Shown: positions 1-6,250 of the stretch, piece after piece
How the letters are laid out: each line of letters begins with the position of its first letter
Position numbering within the stretch: the stretch's first letter is position 1
From: Candidatus Magasanikiibacteriota bacterium
GTDB taxonomy: Bacteria > Patescibacteriota > Patescibacteriia > Magasanikbacterales > GWA2-37-8
Reading direction: 5' to 3'
DNA length: 33,761 nt
Assembly: GCA_023246655.1 (NCBI GenBank)
Contig: JAHFHX010000011.1
Location: 1 to 33,761, forward strand
Position numbers and translations under genes: made by a program
The notes under the pieces: generated by a model
What the model saw: only the letters and a program-made list of their open reading frames with translations
Told to the model about the DNA's origin: nothing
Databases searched by the model: none

Positions 1-730
1 CAGCAAGCTGAAATGGAAGATTTTGTTCAAAAATTTTGTTCAAAAATTGATTACGCATTATTTGAGCTCCAGCAATTAATTTTTTAATGTTGATGCCAAT
101 GAGTGCGGTGGGGAGGAGACCAACGGCGGTTAAAACTGAAAAGCGTCCGCCAACATTTTCTGGAACGTTAAATGTTGTAATCTCCTCTTCACGTGCGATT
201 TGGCGAAGTAACCCAACTTTTGGATCTGTCACAAAAACAAAATGTTTCTGTGGTTTTAACCTTTTCTGATCAGTTAATTTCCGAAAATAAAAATATTGGC
301 TCAATGTTTCTGGCGTACCGCCTGATTTGGTTACGACAATGAATAAAGTCTTCTTGAGATCAATTACATCCTCAATTTCTTTCATCAAAACTGGATCAAT
401 GTTGTCCAGTACGTATAATTTTGGCGCGGTTCGTTTTTTTAGTTCATTTTCGTACAAGTGCTTTAAACTTTGGGCTAGACAAATTGTCCCAAGTGCTGAG
501 CCGCCAATCCCTAAAACCACGATGCTTGAATATTTTTCATGGCACGTCCGTGCAAATTTCTCAATTTCTGAGACTATTTTTGCATTGTCAATCACAGAAT
601 AAAAACCCTGCCCGCGCGACTGGATTTGTTTAATATAAAGAGCAAGTAGCTTGTTGGTCGCGGTCAACTCAGCATGAGTAAGGCCATGCTTTCCAACTGC
701 AAATATATTTTTTAAATCAAACTGAATCAT
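1..730 (-). CDS. pgi: Glucose-6-phosphate isomerase, 5' part (gene runs off the left edge)
   Basis: Interconverts glucose 6-phosphate and fructose 6-phosphate in the cytoplasm. I translated the reverse complement from the ATG at 730-728 and it stays open to the window edge, giving about 243 N-terminal residues. Hallmarks of the SIS fold are present in order: VVLGIGGSALG near residue 70, TKSGGTPET near 135, and NVGGRFSVLTAVGLLP near 197, the classic PGI signature region. The C-terminal half with the catalytic Glu/His/Lys is outside the window. The start overlaps the stop of the upstream HAD gene by 14 bp, so the two are probably translationally coupled. Two perfect 13-bp tandem copies lie in the coding sequence at 20-45, but the frame stays open and sensible across them. 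Confidence 0.93.
   Translation of the reverse strand, partial: MIQFDLKNIFAVGKHGLTHAELTATNKLLALYIKQIQSRGQGFYSVIDNAKIVSEIEKFARTCHEKYSSIVVLGIGGSALGTICLAQSLKHLYENELKKRTAPKLYVLDNIDPVLMKEIEDVIDLKKTLFIVVTKSGGTPETLSQYFYFRKLTDQKRLKPQKHFVFVTDPKVGLLRQIAREEEITTFNVPENVGGRFSVLTAVGLLPTALIGINIKKLIAGAQIMRNQFLNKIFEQNLPFQLA
20..45. repeat. 13-bp tandem duplication inside pgi
   Basis: The unit attttgttcaaaa occurs twice back to back (20-32 and 33-45), followed by three more matching bases. 13 is not a multiple of three, so a fresh duplication would shift the frame. The reading frame through both copies still looks PGI-like, which argues for an old or fixed repeat. Confidence 0.7.
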
Positions 731-1358
731 ACTCTGCAAAGTAGTTTTTAATCGTGTTCAAGAGCTCAGCTGGTGTACTAACCATAGCATAAGGATTGCC
801 CTTTTGCAACGTTTCCGTGGGGTGAAAACCCCAGGTAACCCCAATTGCCGAGACATTCACTGCGGCTGCTTCTCGAATATCACCCAGGGTATCTGTAACA
901 AAAAGGCATTCTTTTGGCATGAGGTTATATTTTTTAAAGACTATCTGAATTTTCTTAGATTTATTTGTTTCATCATCACTACCCATTACCTCTGTAAAAT
1001 ATGAGCTTAATTTATATCGCGCCAGATAAGTGTGGATTGATTCGTTATTGGTTGAAGAGATAACAATGAGAATAAAATTTTTTGAAAGTTCACATAGAAT
1101 TGATTCTAGCCCTGGTACATGCAATATCTCCATCAATTTGGGGGCATACTGGTTAAAATAATCATCGTGTTCTGCCTGTGTAAAATTTGGTGCATATTTT
1201 TTAATCGCATCGTAAATATTTCCATCAAAATGGCTTCGATATTCTTCTTTGGAAAATAAAGGAAAGGACTTTTTTTTAATTTCAAAACACATCTCAAACG
1301 TATCAACTATCACACCATCAAAATCAAATAAAATTGCCCTAGTTGGCTTGTTCTGCAT
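717..1358 (-). CDS. HAD-superfamily phosphatase (phosphoglycolate phosphatase / PpaX-like)
   Basis: A 213-residue member of the haloacid dehalogenase superfamily, likely a small-molecule phosphomonoesterase. Motif I is LFDFDGVIVDT, with nucleophile Asp12 and acid/base Asp14. An alpha-helical cap follows (about residues 20-85). Motif II is the VISSTNN segment near residue 100, and motif IV is FVTDTLGDIREA with the metal-binding aspartates. Length and cap position fit the Gph/PpaX/beta-phosphoglucomutase subgroup, but the substrate cannot be read from sequence. It sits three bases downstream of the peroxiredoxin gene and overlaps pgi by 14 bp, so the three genes look like one transcript. A housekeeping role in clearing phosphorylated by-products is an inference. 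Confidence 0.85.
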   Translation of the reverse strand: MQNKPTRAILFDFDGVIVDTFEMCFEIKKKSFPLFSKEEYRSHFDGNIYDAIKKYAPNFTQAEHDDYFNQYAPKLMEILHVPGLESILCELSKNFILIVISSTNNESIHTYLARYKLSSYFTEVMGSDDETNKSKKIQIVFKKYNLMPKECLFVTDTLGDIREAAAVNVSAIGVTWGFHPTETLQKGNPYAMVSTPAELLNTIKNYFAEYDSV

Positions 1359-1361
1359 AAT

Positions 1362-1832
1362 TTATACTGACACCGTTTTAACATCCTTTAAAATTTCCGC
1401 TGCATGACCGTCTGGTTTAACCTGTTCATAAATTCTTGCAATTTTCCCAACCGGATTAATTAAAAATGATGTACGTAAAATTCCCGTATACTCCCGCCCC
1501 ATAAATTTTTTCTTAGCCCAAACGCCGTATAGTTCGACAACTTTTTTATCTTCATCAGCAAGGAGGAGAAACGGCAAATCAAATTTCTTAACAAATTTAT
1601 CGTGACTTTTTACGGAATCGGTGCTCACACCAAACACCATGATGCCAGCTTTTTTGAAAGCTGAAAAATTATCGCGAATTTGACAAGCTTCAGTAGTGCA
1701 ACCAGGCGTATCATCTTTAGGGTAAAAATAAAGCAAAACCCATTTACCTTGATAATCAGACAGAGAATGATTATTCCCAATCTGATCAGGAAGAACAAAA
1801 TGCGGAGCTTGATTACCAACAGTTAGCTTCAT
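1362..1832 (-). CDS. bcp: Thioredoxin-dependent peroxiredoxin, Bcp/PrxQ type
   Basis: A 156-residue peroxiredoxin that reduces hydrogen peroxide and organic hydroperoxides using thiols. The thioredoxin-fold active site YFYPKDDTPGCTTEAC places the peroxidatic Cys at residue 45 and a second Cys at residue 50. This CxxxxC spacing is the PrxQ/Bcp atypical two-cysteine pattern. Downstream GVSTDS, ADEDKKVVELYGVW and RTSFLINPVGKI are standard family segments, and the length is typical. It lies just upstream of the HAD phosphatase (3-bp gap) and downstream of the PEP-swivel gene (19-bp gap). No separate promoter is evident. The gene probably provides peroxide defence in a small genome. Confidence 0.95.
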   Translation of the reverse strand: MKLTVGNQAPHFVLPDQIGNNHSLSDYQGKWVLLYFYPKDDTPGCTTEACQIRDNFSAFKKAGIMVFGVSTDSVKSHDKFVKKFDLPFLLLADEDKKVVELYGVWAKKKFMGREYTGILRTSFLINPVGKIARIYEQVKPDGHAAEILKDVKTVSV

Positions 1833-1851
1833 AAAAATTATAACTTATAAG

Positions 1852-2949
1852 TTATAAACTAACTACAATTCCTCTTTCAGCATCAACTTGTACCATATCG
1901 CCATCCTTTAGCACATCCGTGACTCGCCCCATTCCAATAATGCAAGGCTTTTTGAGTTCGCGTGCCACAATCGCGGCATGGCTCAAGATGCCACCGCGAT
2001 TAGTAACAATCGCTCCGGCTCTTTTCATCAGTGACACGTAGCGAACATCGGTATTATCACAAACGAGGACATCGCCTTCTTGAAAACTATTTTGATCAAA
2101 ATTTTCAATATCTACAATTTTTACACGGCCTTGGACTACACCAGGGAAAGCTGTGGCACCTTTTAAAATATAAGCTGACTGACTAGTAAAAAATTCTAAG
2201 GGCGGTTGAGTAATTAATTTTGGTAAAATACGATTAAAATCAATAAAATAAATTGTTCCATCAGCCCAAACGGTAGTTTCAAAATATCCCACCAAATAAT
2301 CGCGGATAAAATGTACGGATAGTTCCAGCTGGAGAGTCTTTTGAACATTCTTGTCTGTTACCCGAATAAGTTGTACCATTTTCTGTAATTTTTCTTGCGT
2401 CTCCTTGTCTCCCCCGTTCCATTGCCAGGAAGTAAAATTAAAATAAAACTGAACGTGCAGGTTCAGACTCTCACCTTGCGTTAATTGATTATGTCGACCA
2501 CGAACAATTTCTCCAAAAATACCATTATCATTAACTACAAACGTAGCGGCCCATAAACTCACCTCAGAGTGGGGGCAAATTTCGACTCGATAGTCAGAAA
2601 AATTAATTTGTTGCTGGCAAAACCATCGTTCATACGTCTCTGTGAGGGGCAAACCTCTTTGCCTAAGCTTTGGCAACCCAGCTTGTTTTGGCACCAATCG
2701 GATCGCGCACAACTTATTTCCGCGCTCAGCTAAAATTTTTTTAAATTCCTGATTTGGTTCTAACAAATCAATTGCTTCAAAATGTTCTGGGCGTTCATAT
2801 GTTAAACCAATTTGTTGATACAAAATTTCCAAACGTTGATTCTTGGTATTATCTTCTTGTCGTAATGTCTGTGATTGATTTTGATTACCAATAATTTCAA
2901 ACCATTCAGTTAAGGATGGTTGGTGAGAGGAGAGAACGGCTTTATTCAT
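1852..2949 (-). CDS. Stand-alone PEP-utilising-enzyme swivel (phosphohistidine) domain protein
   Basis: This 365-residue protein ends in a phosphohistidine swivel domain like those of PEP synthase, pyruvate phosphate dikinase and rifampicin phosphotransferase. The key stretch is TNRGGILSHAAIVARE, with the phosphorylatable His at about residue 324, then KPCIIG and a beta-strand tail DGDMVQVDAERGIV. The N-terminal 250 residues lack the PEP-binding TIM barrel. They resemble at most a degenerate ATP-grasp region (GIFGEIVRGRHNQL around 150-165, YFIDFNRILPKL around 240), which I cannot confirm. Such proteins are often annotated 'PEP-utilizing enzyme, mobile region'; the substrate is unknown. A second swivel protein is encoded at 6251. 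A weak extended -10 promoter lies just upstream, and the glnII terminator separates it from the next gene. Confidence 0.8.
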   Translation of the reverse strand: MNKAVLSSHQPSLTEWFEIIGNQNQSQTLRQEDNTKNQRLEILYQQIGLTYERPEHFEAIDLLEPNQEFKKILAERGNKLCAIRLVPKQAGLPKLRQRGLPLTETYERWFCQQQINFSDYRVEICPHSEVSLWAATFVVNDNGIFGEIVRGRHNQLTQGESLNLHVQFYFNFTSWQWNGGDKETQEKLQKMVQLIRVTDKNVQKTLQLELSVHFIRDYLVGYFETTVWADGTIYFIDFNRILPKLITQPPLEFFTSQSAYILKGATAFPGVVQGRVKIVDIENFDQNSFQEGDVLVCDNTDVRYVSLMKRAGAIVTNRGGILSHAAIVARELKKPCIIGMGRVTDVLKDGDMVQVDAERGIVVSL

Positions 2950-2963
2950 ATTTTTGCCTTTTC

Positions 2964-2972
2964 ATTCTAACA
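2964..2972 (-). promoter_or_regulatory. Candidate extended -10 promoter for the 1852-2949 gene
   Basis: Read on the minus strand, TGT-TAGAAT forms an extended -10 element about 15-25 bp before the ATG. No good -35 is visible. It lies just after the glnII terminator, where a new transcript would need to start. Confidence 0.4.
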
Positions 2973-3000
2973 TTCTAGACAATTTTCGTCTATGTTAAAT

Positions 3001-3029
3001 AAAATCATCCCGACTGAATCGGGATGATT
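3001..3029 (-). terminator. Rho-independent terminator downstream of glutamine synthetase
   Basis: A 10-bp perfect stem (3003-3012 with 3020-3029, core ATCATCCCG) has a 7-nt loop. Read on the minus strand it is followed by a T-rich tail (TTTTATTT), as expected for a terminator of the gene at 3098-4117. Confidence 0.8.
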
Positions 3030-3063
3030 GAGGTGAGCCAGTTGACGAAGCAGGTGTCTTACA

Positions 3064-3090
3064 CCCCCCCATGACCCCCCTCGAGGGGGG
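3064..3090. repeat. C-tract and perfect CCCCCCTCGAGGGGGG palindrome
   Basis: A run of seven C is followed by a 16-bp perfect palindrome at 3075-3090, directly after the glutamine synthetase stop. The flanking gacgaagcaggtg at 3044-3056 shares the gacgaagca word with the repeat elements at 21.5 and 31.2 kb, so this spacer may hold the remains of a related palindromic element. Confidence 0.5.
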
Positions 3091-3097
3091 ATTTTGC

Positions 3098-4117
3098 TTA
3101 CCACCGTCCGCAAACTGTTTTGAGTAGGGCGGTGCAGACTTGATACGGATCAGCATTAGCAGCAGGGCGACGATCCTCTAAATAACCAGCCCCGCTGTTG
3201 GCAGTTGCCATTGGGATACGGATTGAGGCACCACGATCGCTGACTCCAAAACGGAATTGCGTAATCGCACACGTCTCATGTTTACCAGTCAGCCGCTGTT
3301 CGTTACCAGCGCCATAAACGGAAATATGCTTATCATGATTTAACGCCAGAACGCGACAGGCTTCCTCAATTGCCTTAATGCCGCCCGGTGCACGTGTTTC
3401 TTTGGTACTAAAGTTAGTATGAGCACCAGCGCCGTTCCAATCCCCTTGCATTGGTTTAGGACTAAAGGAAACCGTGTAACCATAATCCTCACCGAGACGC
3501 AGCAGCAACCAACGAGCTAACCACATTTCATCCCCCATTTGGAGTGGTGGTACTGGGCCAATTTGAAATTCCCATTGCCCCAACATCACCTCAGCATTAA
3601 TACCAGCAAATTTGAGTCCAGCATCAAGACAAGCTTTCATATGGGCCTCCACTAACGATCGAGCAGTGATGACATTGGCACCAACCGCGCAGTAATAATC
3701 CCCTTGTGGGGCTGGATAGCCTGCCACCGGCCAACCCGCTGGCCAATTATTTTTGAAAAGTGTGTATTCTTGCTCAATGCCAAACCACGGATCTTGTGCT
3801 TCATATTCCTTAGCTGCTTCCCGGAGCTGAGCGCGAGCATTGCTCATATGCACACTGCCATCGGCGTTAAAAACTTCACACATCACTAAAATATTATTTT
3901 CTTTGCGAATAGGATCGGGAATGTAATGTACCGGTCGAAGCAAACAATCACTAAAATGCCCGGTGGCTTGCTGAGTACTTGAACCGTCAAACCCCCACTC
4001 TGGTAAATCTGCAAGACGGTTAATAGCTCCCTCCAGAATTTTTGTTTTGGAGCGCAATTGGGCGGAAGGCTTTGTGCCATCGAGCCAAATGTACTCCGCC
4101 ATAATTTTGTTGGTCAT
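3098..4117 (-). CDS. glnII: Glutamine synthetase, type II (eukaryote/GlnII-like)
   Basis: Condenses glutamate and ammonia to glutamine with ATP. The 339-residue protein has the short GSII architecture, not the roughly 450-residue GSI usual in bacteria. It starts with AEYIWLDG and then shows WGFDGSST near residue 41, the catalytic EQEYTLF near 117, GINAEVMLGQWEFQIG near 173, NGAGAHTNFSTKETR near 229, GNEQRLTGKHE near 272, RGASIRIP near 294 and LEDRRPAANADPY near 312. All are GSII landmarks, and the C-terminus is complete. Two in-frame starts exist (MTNKI and, five codons later, MAEYI); the second matches the family's usual N-terminus better. The gene is monocistronic, with its own extended -10 promoter, a roughly 190-nt structured leader and a terminator. 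Confidence 0.95.
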   Translation of the reverse strand: MTNKIMAEYIWLDGTKPSAQLRSKTKILEGAINRLADLPEWGFDGSSTQQATGHFSDCLLRPVHYIPDPIRKENNILVMCEVFNADGSVHMSNARAQLREAAKEYEAQDPWFGIEQEYTLFKNNWPAGWPVAGYPAPQGDYYCAVGANVITARSLVEAHMKACLDAGLKFAGINAEVMLGQWEFQIGPVPPLQMGDEMWLARWLLLRLGEDYGYTVSFSPKPMQGDWNGAGAHTNFSTKETRAPGGIKAIEEACRVLALNHDKHISVYGAGNEQRLTGKHETCAITQFRFGVSDRGASIRIPMATANSGAGYLEDRRPAANADPYQVCTALLKTVCGRW

Positions 4118-4137
4118 ACAAAAATAAGTTAATGCTC

Positions 4138-4198
4138 TCAGGCATTCTTTTAAAACGCGTGTCGACCTTTAAACCGCGCCACAAAAAAGAGTGCCTGA
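4138..4198. ncRNA. Long inverted repeat in the glutamine synthetase leader (RNA hairpin)
   Basis: The arms 4138-4151 and 4185-4198 (core TCAGGCA..TCTTTT) pair over 14 positions around a 33-nt loop that itself contains cgcg words. In a plus-strand RNA the single imperfect position is a G-U wobble. In the minus-strand glnII leader it is a C-A mismatch. The structure therefore fits a plus-strand RNA slightly better, though it lies inside the presumed glnII 5' leader. It matches no riboswitch I know. Confidence 0.5.
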
Positions 4199-4210
4199 AA
4201 ATGAATTAAA

Positions 4211-4243
4211 GTAAAACCAGCTCGATTATGAGCTGGTTTTTTA
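4211..4243 (+). terminator. Strong hairpin with U-tract between glnII and its promoter
   Basis: An 11-bp perfect stem (4213-4223 with 4230-4240, core AACCAGCTC) has a 6-nt loop. On the plus strand it is followed by six T in total, a good intrinsic terminator. On the minus strand the tail is weaker (TTTTACTTT). It lies downstream of the glnII promoter, so it could act as an attenuator of glnII or end a plus-strand small RNA that includes the 4138-4198 hairpin. Confidence 0.65.
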
Positions 4244-4316
4244 GAGCGATATTAAGAGACCCCCTGTGCCTGCTTTTTTAAGACGGTAACGTAAAAATCT
4301 TTCCAACATACATTAA

Positions 4317-4325
4317 ATTATAACA
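4317..4325 (-). promoter_or_regulatory. Extended -10 promoter for glutamine synthetase
   Basis: On the minus strand the sequence TGT-TATAAT is a perfect -10 hexamer with the TGn extension. Only a weak -35 (ACTTCA-like) is visible. Transcription would start near 4310, giving a 5' leader of about 190 nt that contains both hairpins described here. Confidence 0.6.
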
Positions 4326-4443
4326 TATAATTAAATAAAATGAAGTGGACTTATCCACAATAGTTTAACTTCAAAAGATACTCTATCAGTAAAAGAAATT
4401 TTGTTAATTACTTTAATAACAAGACATAAATTTCCTCTACTAC

Positions 4444-4472
4444 TTGCTTTTTTATTTTATTTACGATATACT
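4444..4472 (+). promoter_or_regulatory. Sigma-70-type promoter for the small basic protein gene
   Basis: TTGCTT (4444-4449), a 17-bp spacer and TATACT (4467-4472). The predicted start near 4479 gives a leader of about 25 nt before the ATG at 4504. Confidence 0.65.
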
Positions 4473-4503
4473 CAAAATAGTATTAAGTTATGTATCTATC
4501 TTT

Positions 4504-4629
4504 ATGAATACCGCACTTCGTGCCCGCATAAAACATTCTCAAAAAAATACTAAAAAGGGTCATGCTCTTGCGCAGAAAACAAAAAAATTTCGTAAACAAA
4601 ACTTCTACAGTAAACCAAAAAATATTTAA
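4504..4629 (+). CDS. Very small, highly basic orphan protein (41 residues)
   Basis: A 41-residue ORF beginning MNTALRARIKHSQKNTKKG. It contains 13 Lys/Arg and two His but no Asp or Glu, so it is strongly cationic and very likely binds nucleic acid. I do not recognise the family; it resembles small ribosomal or nucleoid proteins only in composition. An upstream in-frame ATG at 4444 would overlap the promoter and encode an unrelated hydrophobic stretch, so I chose 4504. Independent support comes from its surroundings: a good TTGCTT-17-TATACT promoter 25 nt upstream of the transcript start to ATG, and a 15-bp intrinsic terminator 18 bp after the stop. It is the only plus-strand gene in the first 6 kb. 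Confidence 0.65.
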   Translation: MNTALRARIKHSQKNTKKGHALAQKTKKFRKQNFYSKPKNI

Positions 4630-4646
4630 TAGGATAGTGAAATATT

Positions 4647-4683
4647 AAAAATACCACCAACTTTTAGTTGGTGGTATTTTTAA
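4647..4683. terminator. Strong bidirectional intrinsic terminator
   Basis: A perfect stem of about 15 bp (4647-4661 with 4667-4681, core ACCACCAAC) has a 5-nt loop TTTTA and A/T tracts on both sides, so it could stop transcripts from either direction. It closes the small basic gene on the plus strand. Confidence 0.85.
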
Positions 4684-4944
4684 TTTGAGCCGAACGTACG
4701 AAAAAGTTCGGACGTTTTTTAAAGGGGAATAAGGTATAGGGGCTCTTTGCCCCTATAACCCTGCCAAAGGAATAAATATTATATTCGGGCGGGCAAAAAG
4801 GAAGGGGTTTTCCGCCAGAGGCGGATAAAAAGGGGAGGGAATCCGTTCGCTCAGCTCAGGACAAGCTTTTGCCCATCCTGGCACCGAAATCGAAAAATTG
4901 TGGCGGGGACTCTCTCGAAAACGGGAGGCTGTTTTGTGCGCTTT
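4684..4944. other. Gene-free spacer with several short hairpins
   Basis: No ORF here looks coding. Structures seen: CCGAAC/GTTCGG (4690-4695 with 4706-4711) followed by a T6 run, and a 9-bp perfect hairpin TATAGGGGC/GCCCCTATA (4735-4743 with 4749-4757). Purine-rich gaggcgga-type words follow. A stretch at 4895-4922 (aattgtggc, then ggact and ctcgaaa) is echoed at 9675-9706 before tRNA-Gly. It may hold degenerate intergenic repeats; I see no gene. Confidence 0.5.
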
Positions 4945-5502
4945 TTACGCGCGCGCCGCCTCGTCGATTGGTTCAGTAGCAGTGATTTTCAAAATAGTTT
5001 TATGAAATTCCACTATCGCTTTTGATTTAATCTCGATCGCTGAAATGTCTTTATCAGTACTAAATAATACCACTGATTGATTATTAAGTAAAGCTCCACC
5101 GGTTTCCTTCTTTCCAAATATAATTGTTTCATTCTGTTTTCGCTTTGCTCGTTTTATCTTTCGTTGGGCTTCTTCTAAACGTAGGGAGTGCACTTGCCAA
5201 TCTTCCTGTAGTGATAATTGTTTTAACTTAGGAACAAGATGGTCAACGACAAACTGTCGCTCATGCAGAATCTGATAAAATTGGTCTGGATCTTCTGCCC
5301 GATAGAAATACTTATTTCCCACTTTAGTAGCGTTGACAAAACCTTTGGCTTCAAGCGAACGGATGTATTCGTTGACTGAGGTGCGTTTCAACCCTGTATC
5401 GAGTGCAATTTGTGATGTTTTCGCGCCCCCGATTTTTAACAGGGTGTGATACACAGCGACCTCATGGGGAGTGATACCGAAGTATTTTAAAAATTTTTCC
5501 AT
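4945..5502 (-). CDS. TrmB-family transcriptional regulator (second of a pair)
   Basis: A 185-residue protein whose first 70 residues form a TrmB-type winged helix-turn-helix: FGITPHEVAVYHTLLKIGG, then TSQIALDTGLKRTSVNEYI as the recognition region, and LEAKGFVNA leading into the wing GNKYFYRAEDP. A short charged helical linker (about 75-125) follows, then a roughly 50-residue tail with a small beta-rich look (ETIIFGKKE, SVVLFSTD). The full TrmB sugar-binding domain is absent. The start codon lies inside the end of the upstream regulator gene (16-bp overlap, different frame), so the two are co-translated and may act as partners. The last codons lie in a GCGC-rich stretch that can form a hairpin across the stop. 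Confidence 0.75.
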   Translation of the reverse strand: MEKFLKYFGITPHEVAVYHTLLKIGGAKTSQIALDTGLKRTSVNEYIRSLEAKGFVNATKVGNKYFYRAEDPDQFYQILHERQFVVDHLVPKLKQLSLQEDWQVHSLRLEEAQRKIKRAKRKQNETIIFGKKETGGALLNNQSVVLFSTDKDISAIEIKSKAIVEFHKTILKITATEPIDEAARA

Positions 5503-6125
5503 ATTTTTTCGTACATATCGTGTAATGATCTATTTTTAAAACCAAATGATTGAACATTTTCCGCCAAATCTATAAAGGCGACTTTATCACTCCAAAGAAA
5601 CATCGCCATTGTGCTCGAACAAGTCTTGAATCGAGGAGCCATGCCGAATTGTTGGCTACGTTTAAGAAAAAAATCCCAAAAATCATTTAGCGCTTCCGCA
5701 AGACATTTCTGATTTCCTAGAATATGCAAAGCGCCTTTTTCACCCAACATTTTTTCTAAAAGCGTTTTTACCGCAGGTATCCCTTCCCAAGTACGCAAGC
5801 GTAATTTTACCGGCCGCGCCTCATATAATTCCTTGATGTGTGGTAGTTCTCGCTCGGCTAATTGTTCTTGTGCTCGAACATATTTTTTTAAATGTTCAGG
5901 AGACAACGCGCGATAATCACGTACATTGCGAAATTTTGTTTGCACAATCAATTTTTTCTCAATCAGCGCCTCCAATACTCCGTAGGTAGTTGGACGCTTT
6001 AAATGAGCCGCCTTGGCAATAGTCAAAGTCGTCCCTTTTTTCATTTGGAGAATGGCCAAATACACCGCTGCCTCTTTCTCATTCAATCCAATAGTTTTCA
6101 AGGCGTTAATTGTCGATTGGTTCAT
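5487..6125 (-). CDS. TrmB-family transcriptional regulator (promoter-proximal)
   Basis: A 212-residue regulator with an N-terminal TrmB winged helix: TIGLNEKEAAVYLAILQMKKG, then LTIAKAAHLKRPTTYGVLEALI as the recognition helix, and the wing FRNVRDYRALSPEHL. The remaining 130 residues resemble the PLD-like effector region of short TrmB-like proteins (WEGIPAVKTLLEKML, LHILGNQ, MFLWSDKVAFIDLAENVQSFGF) without catalytic HKD motifs. The family is mostly known from archaea, where members sense sugars. The promoter carries a perfect palindrome over its -10, which suggests autoregulation and control of the divergent 6251-9488 genes. The ligand is unknown. Confidence 0.8.
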   Translation of the reverse strand: MNQSTINALKTIGLNEKEAAVYLAILQMKKGTTLTIAKAAHLKRPTTYGVLEALIEKKLIVQTKFRNVRDYRALSPEHLKKYVRAQEQLAERELPHIKELYEARPVKLRLRTWEGIPAVKTLLEKMLGEKGALHILGNQKCLAEALNDFWDFFLKRSQQFGMAPRFKTCSSTMAMFLWSDKVAFIDLAENVQSFGFKNRSLHDMYEKIWKNF

Positions 6126-6163
6126 ATGGTCGATGTCAGAAATAACATCATTTCTTGATTTTA

Positions 6164-6182
6164 TTAGTATACGCTATACTAA
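6164..6182. promoter_or_regulatory. Palindromic operator in the TrmB/PEP-swivel divergent spacer
   Basis: Perfect inverted repeat TTAGTATA, spacer CGC, TATACTAA. It covers the -10 and part of the spacer of the minus-strand TrmB promoter. A matching half-site TATACTAT lies at 6236-6243, 61 bp away (about six helical turns), immediately before the plus-strand gene. The arrangement suggests one regulator controlling both directions. Confidence 0.65.
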
Positions 6183-6194
6183 ACCGTTTATCAA
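6166..6194 (-). promoter_or_regulatory. Sigma-70-type promoter for the TrmB pair
   Basis: On the minus strand: TTGATA (6194-6189), a 17-bp spacer and TATACT (6171-6166). Both hexamers are close to consensus. The -10 is embedded in the palindromic operator, so repressor binding would block it. Confidence 0.7.
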
Positions 6195-6235
6195 GCTTTA
6201 TTCATAAATAGCTGGTAAACAAGCTAATTTTAAAC

Positions 6236-6241
6236 TATACT
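6236..6241 (+). promoter_or_regulatory. Candidate -10 for the 6251 operon, nearly leaderless
   Basis: TATACT ends 9 bp before the ATG at 6251, so a transcript would begin only two or three bases before the start codon. The -35 position (TGGTAA) is weak, consistent with an activator-dependent or TrmB-regulated promoter. Confidence 0.4.
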
Positions 6242-6250
6242 ATAAGCTAT

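Noticed and set aside
20..45. Possible frameshift in pgi from the 13-bp tandem repeat
   Set aside because: The frame remains open on both sides and the encoded segment looks normal for PGI, so there is no evidence for a broken gene.
4118..4310. Known glutamine riboswitch or glycine riboswitch upstream of glnII
   Set aside because: A GAGAG-like word occurs, but I could not find the conserved core motifs of either class.
4735..4757. Terminator for the TrmB pair
   Set aside because: The 9-bp hairpin is perfect but has no T-tract on either strand.
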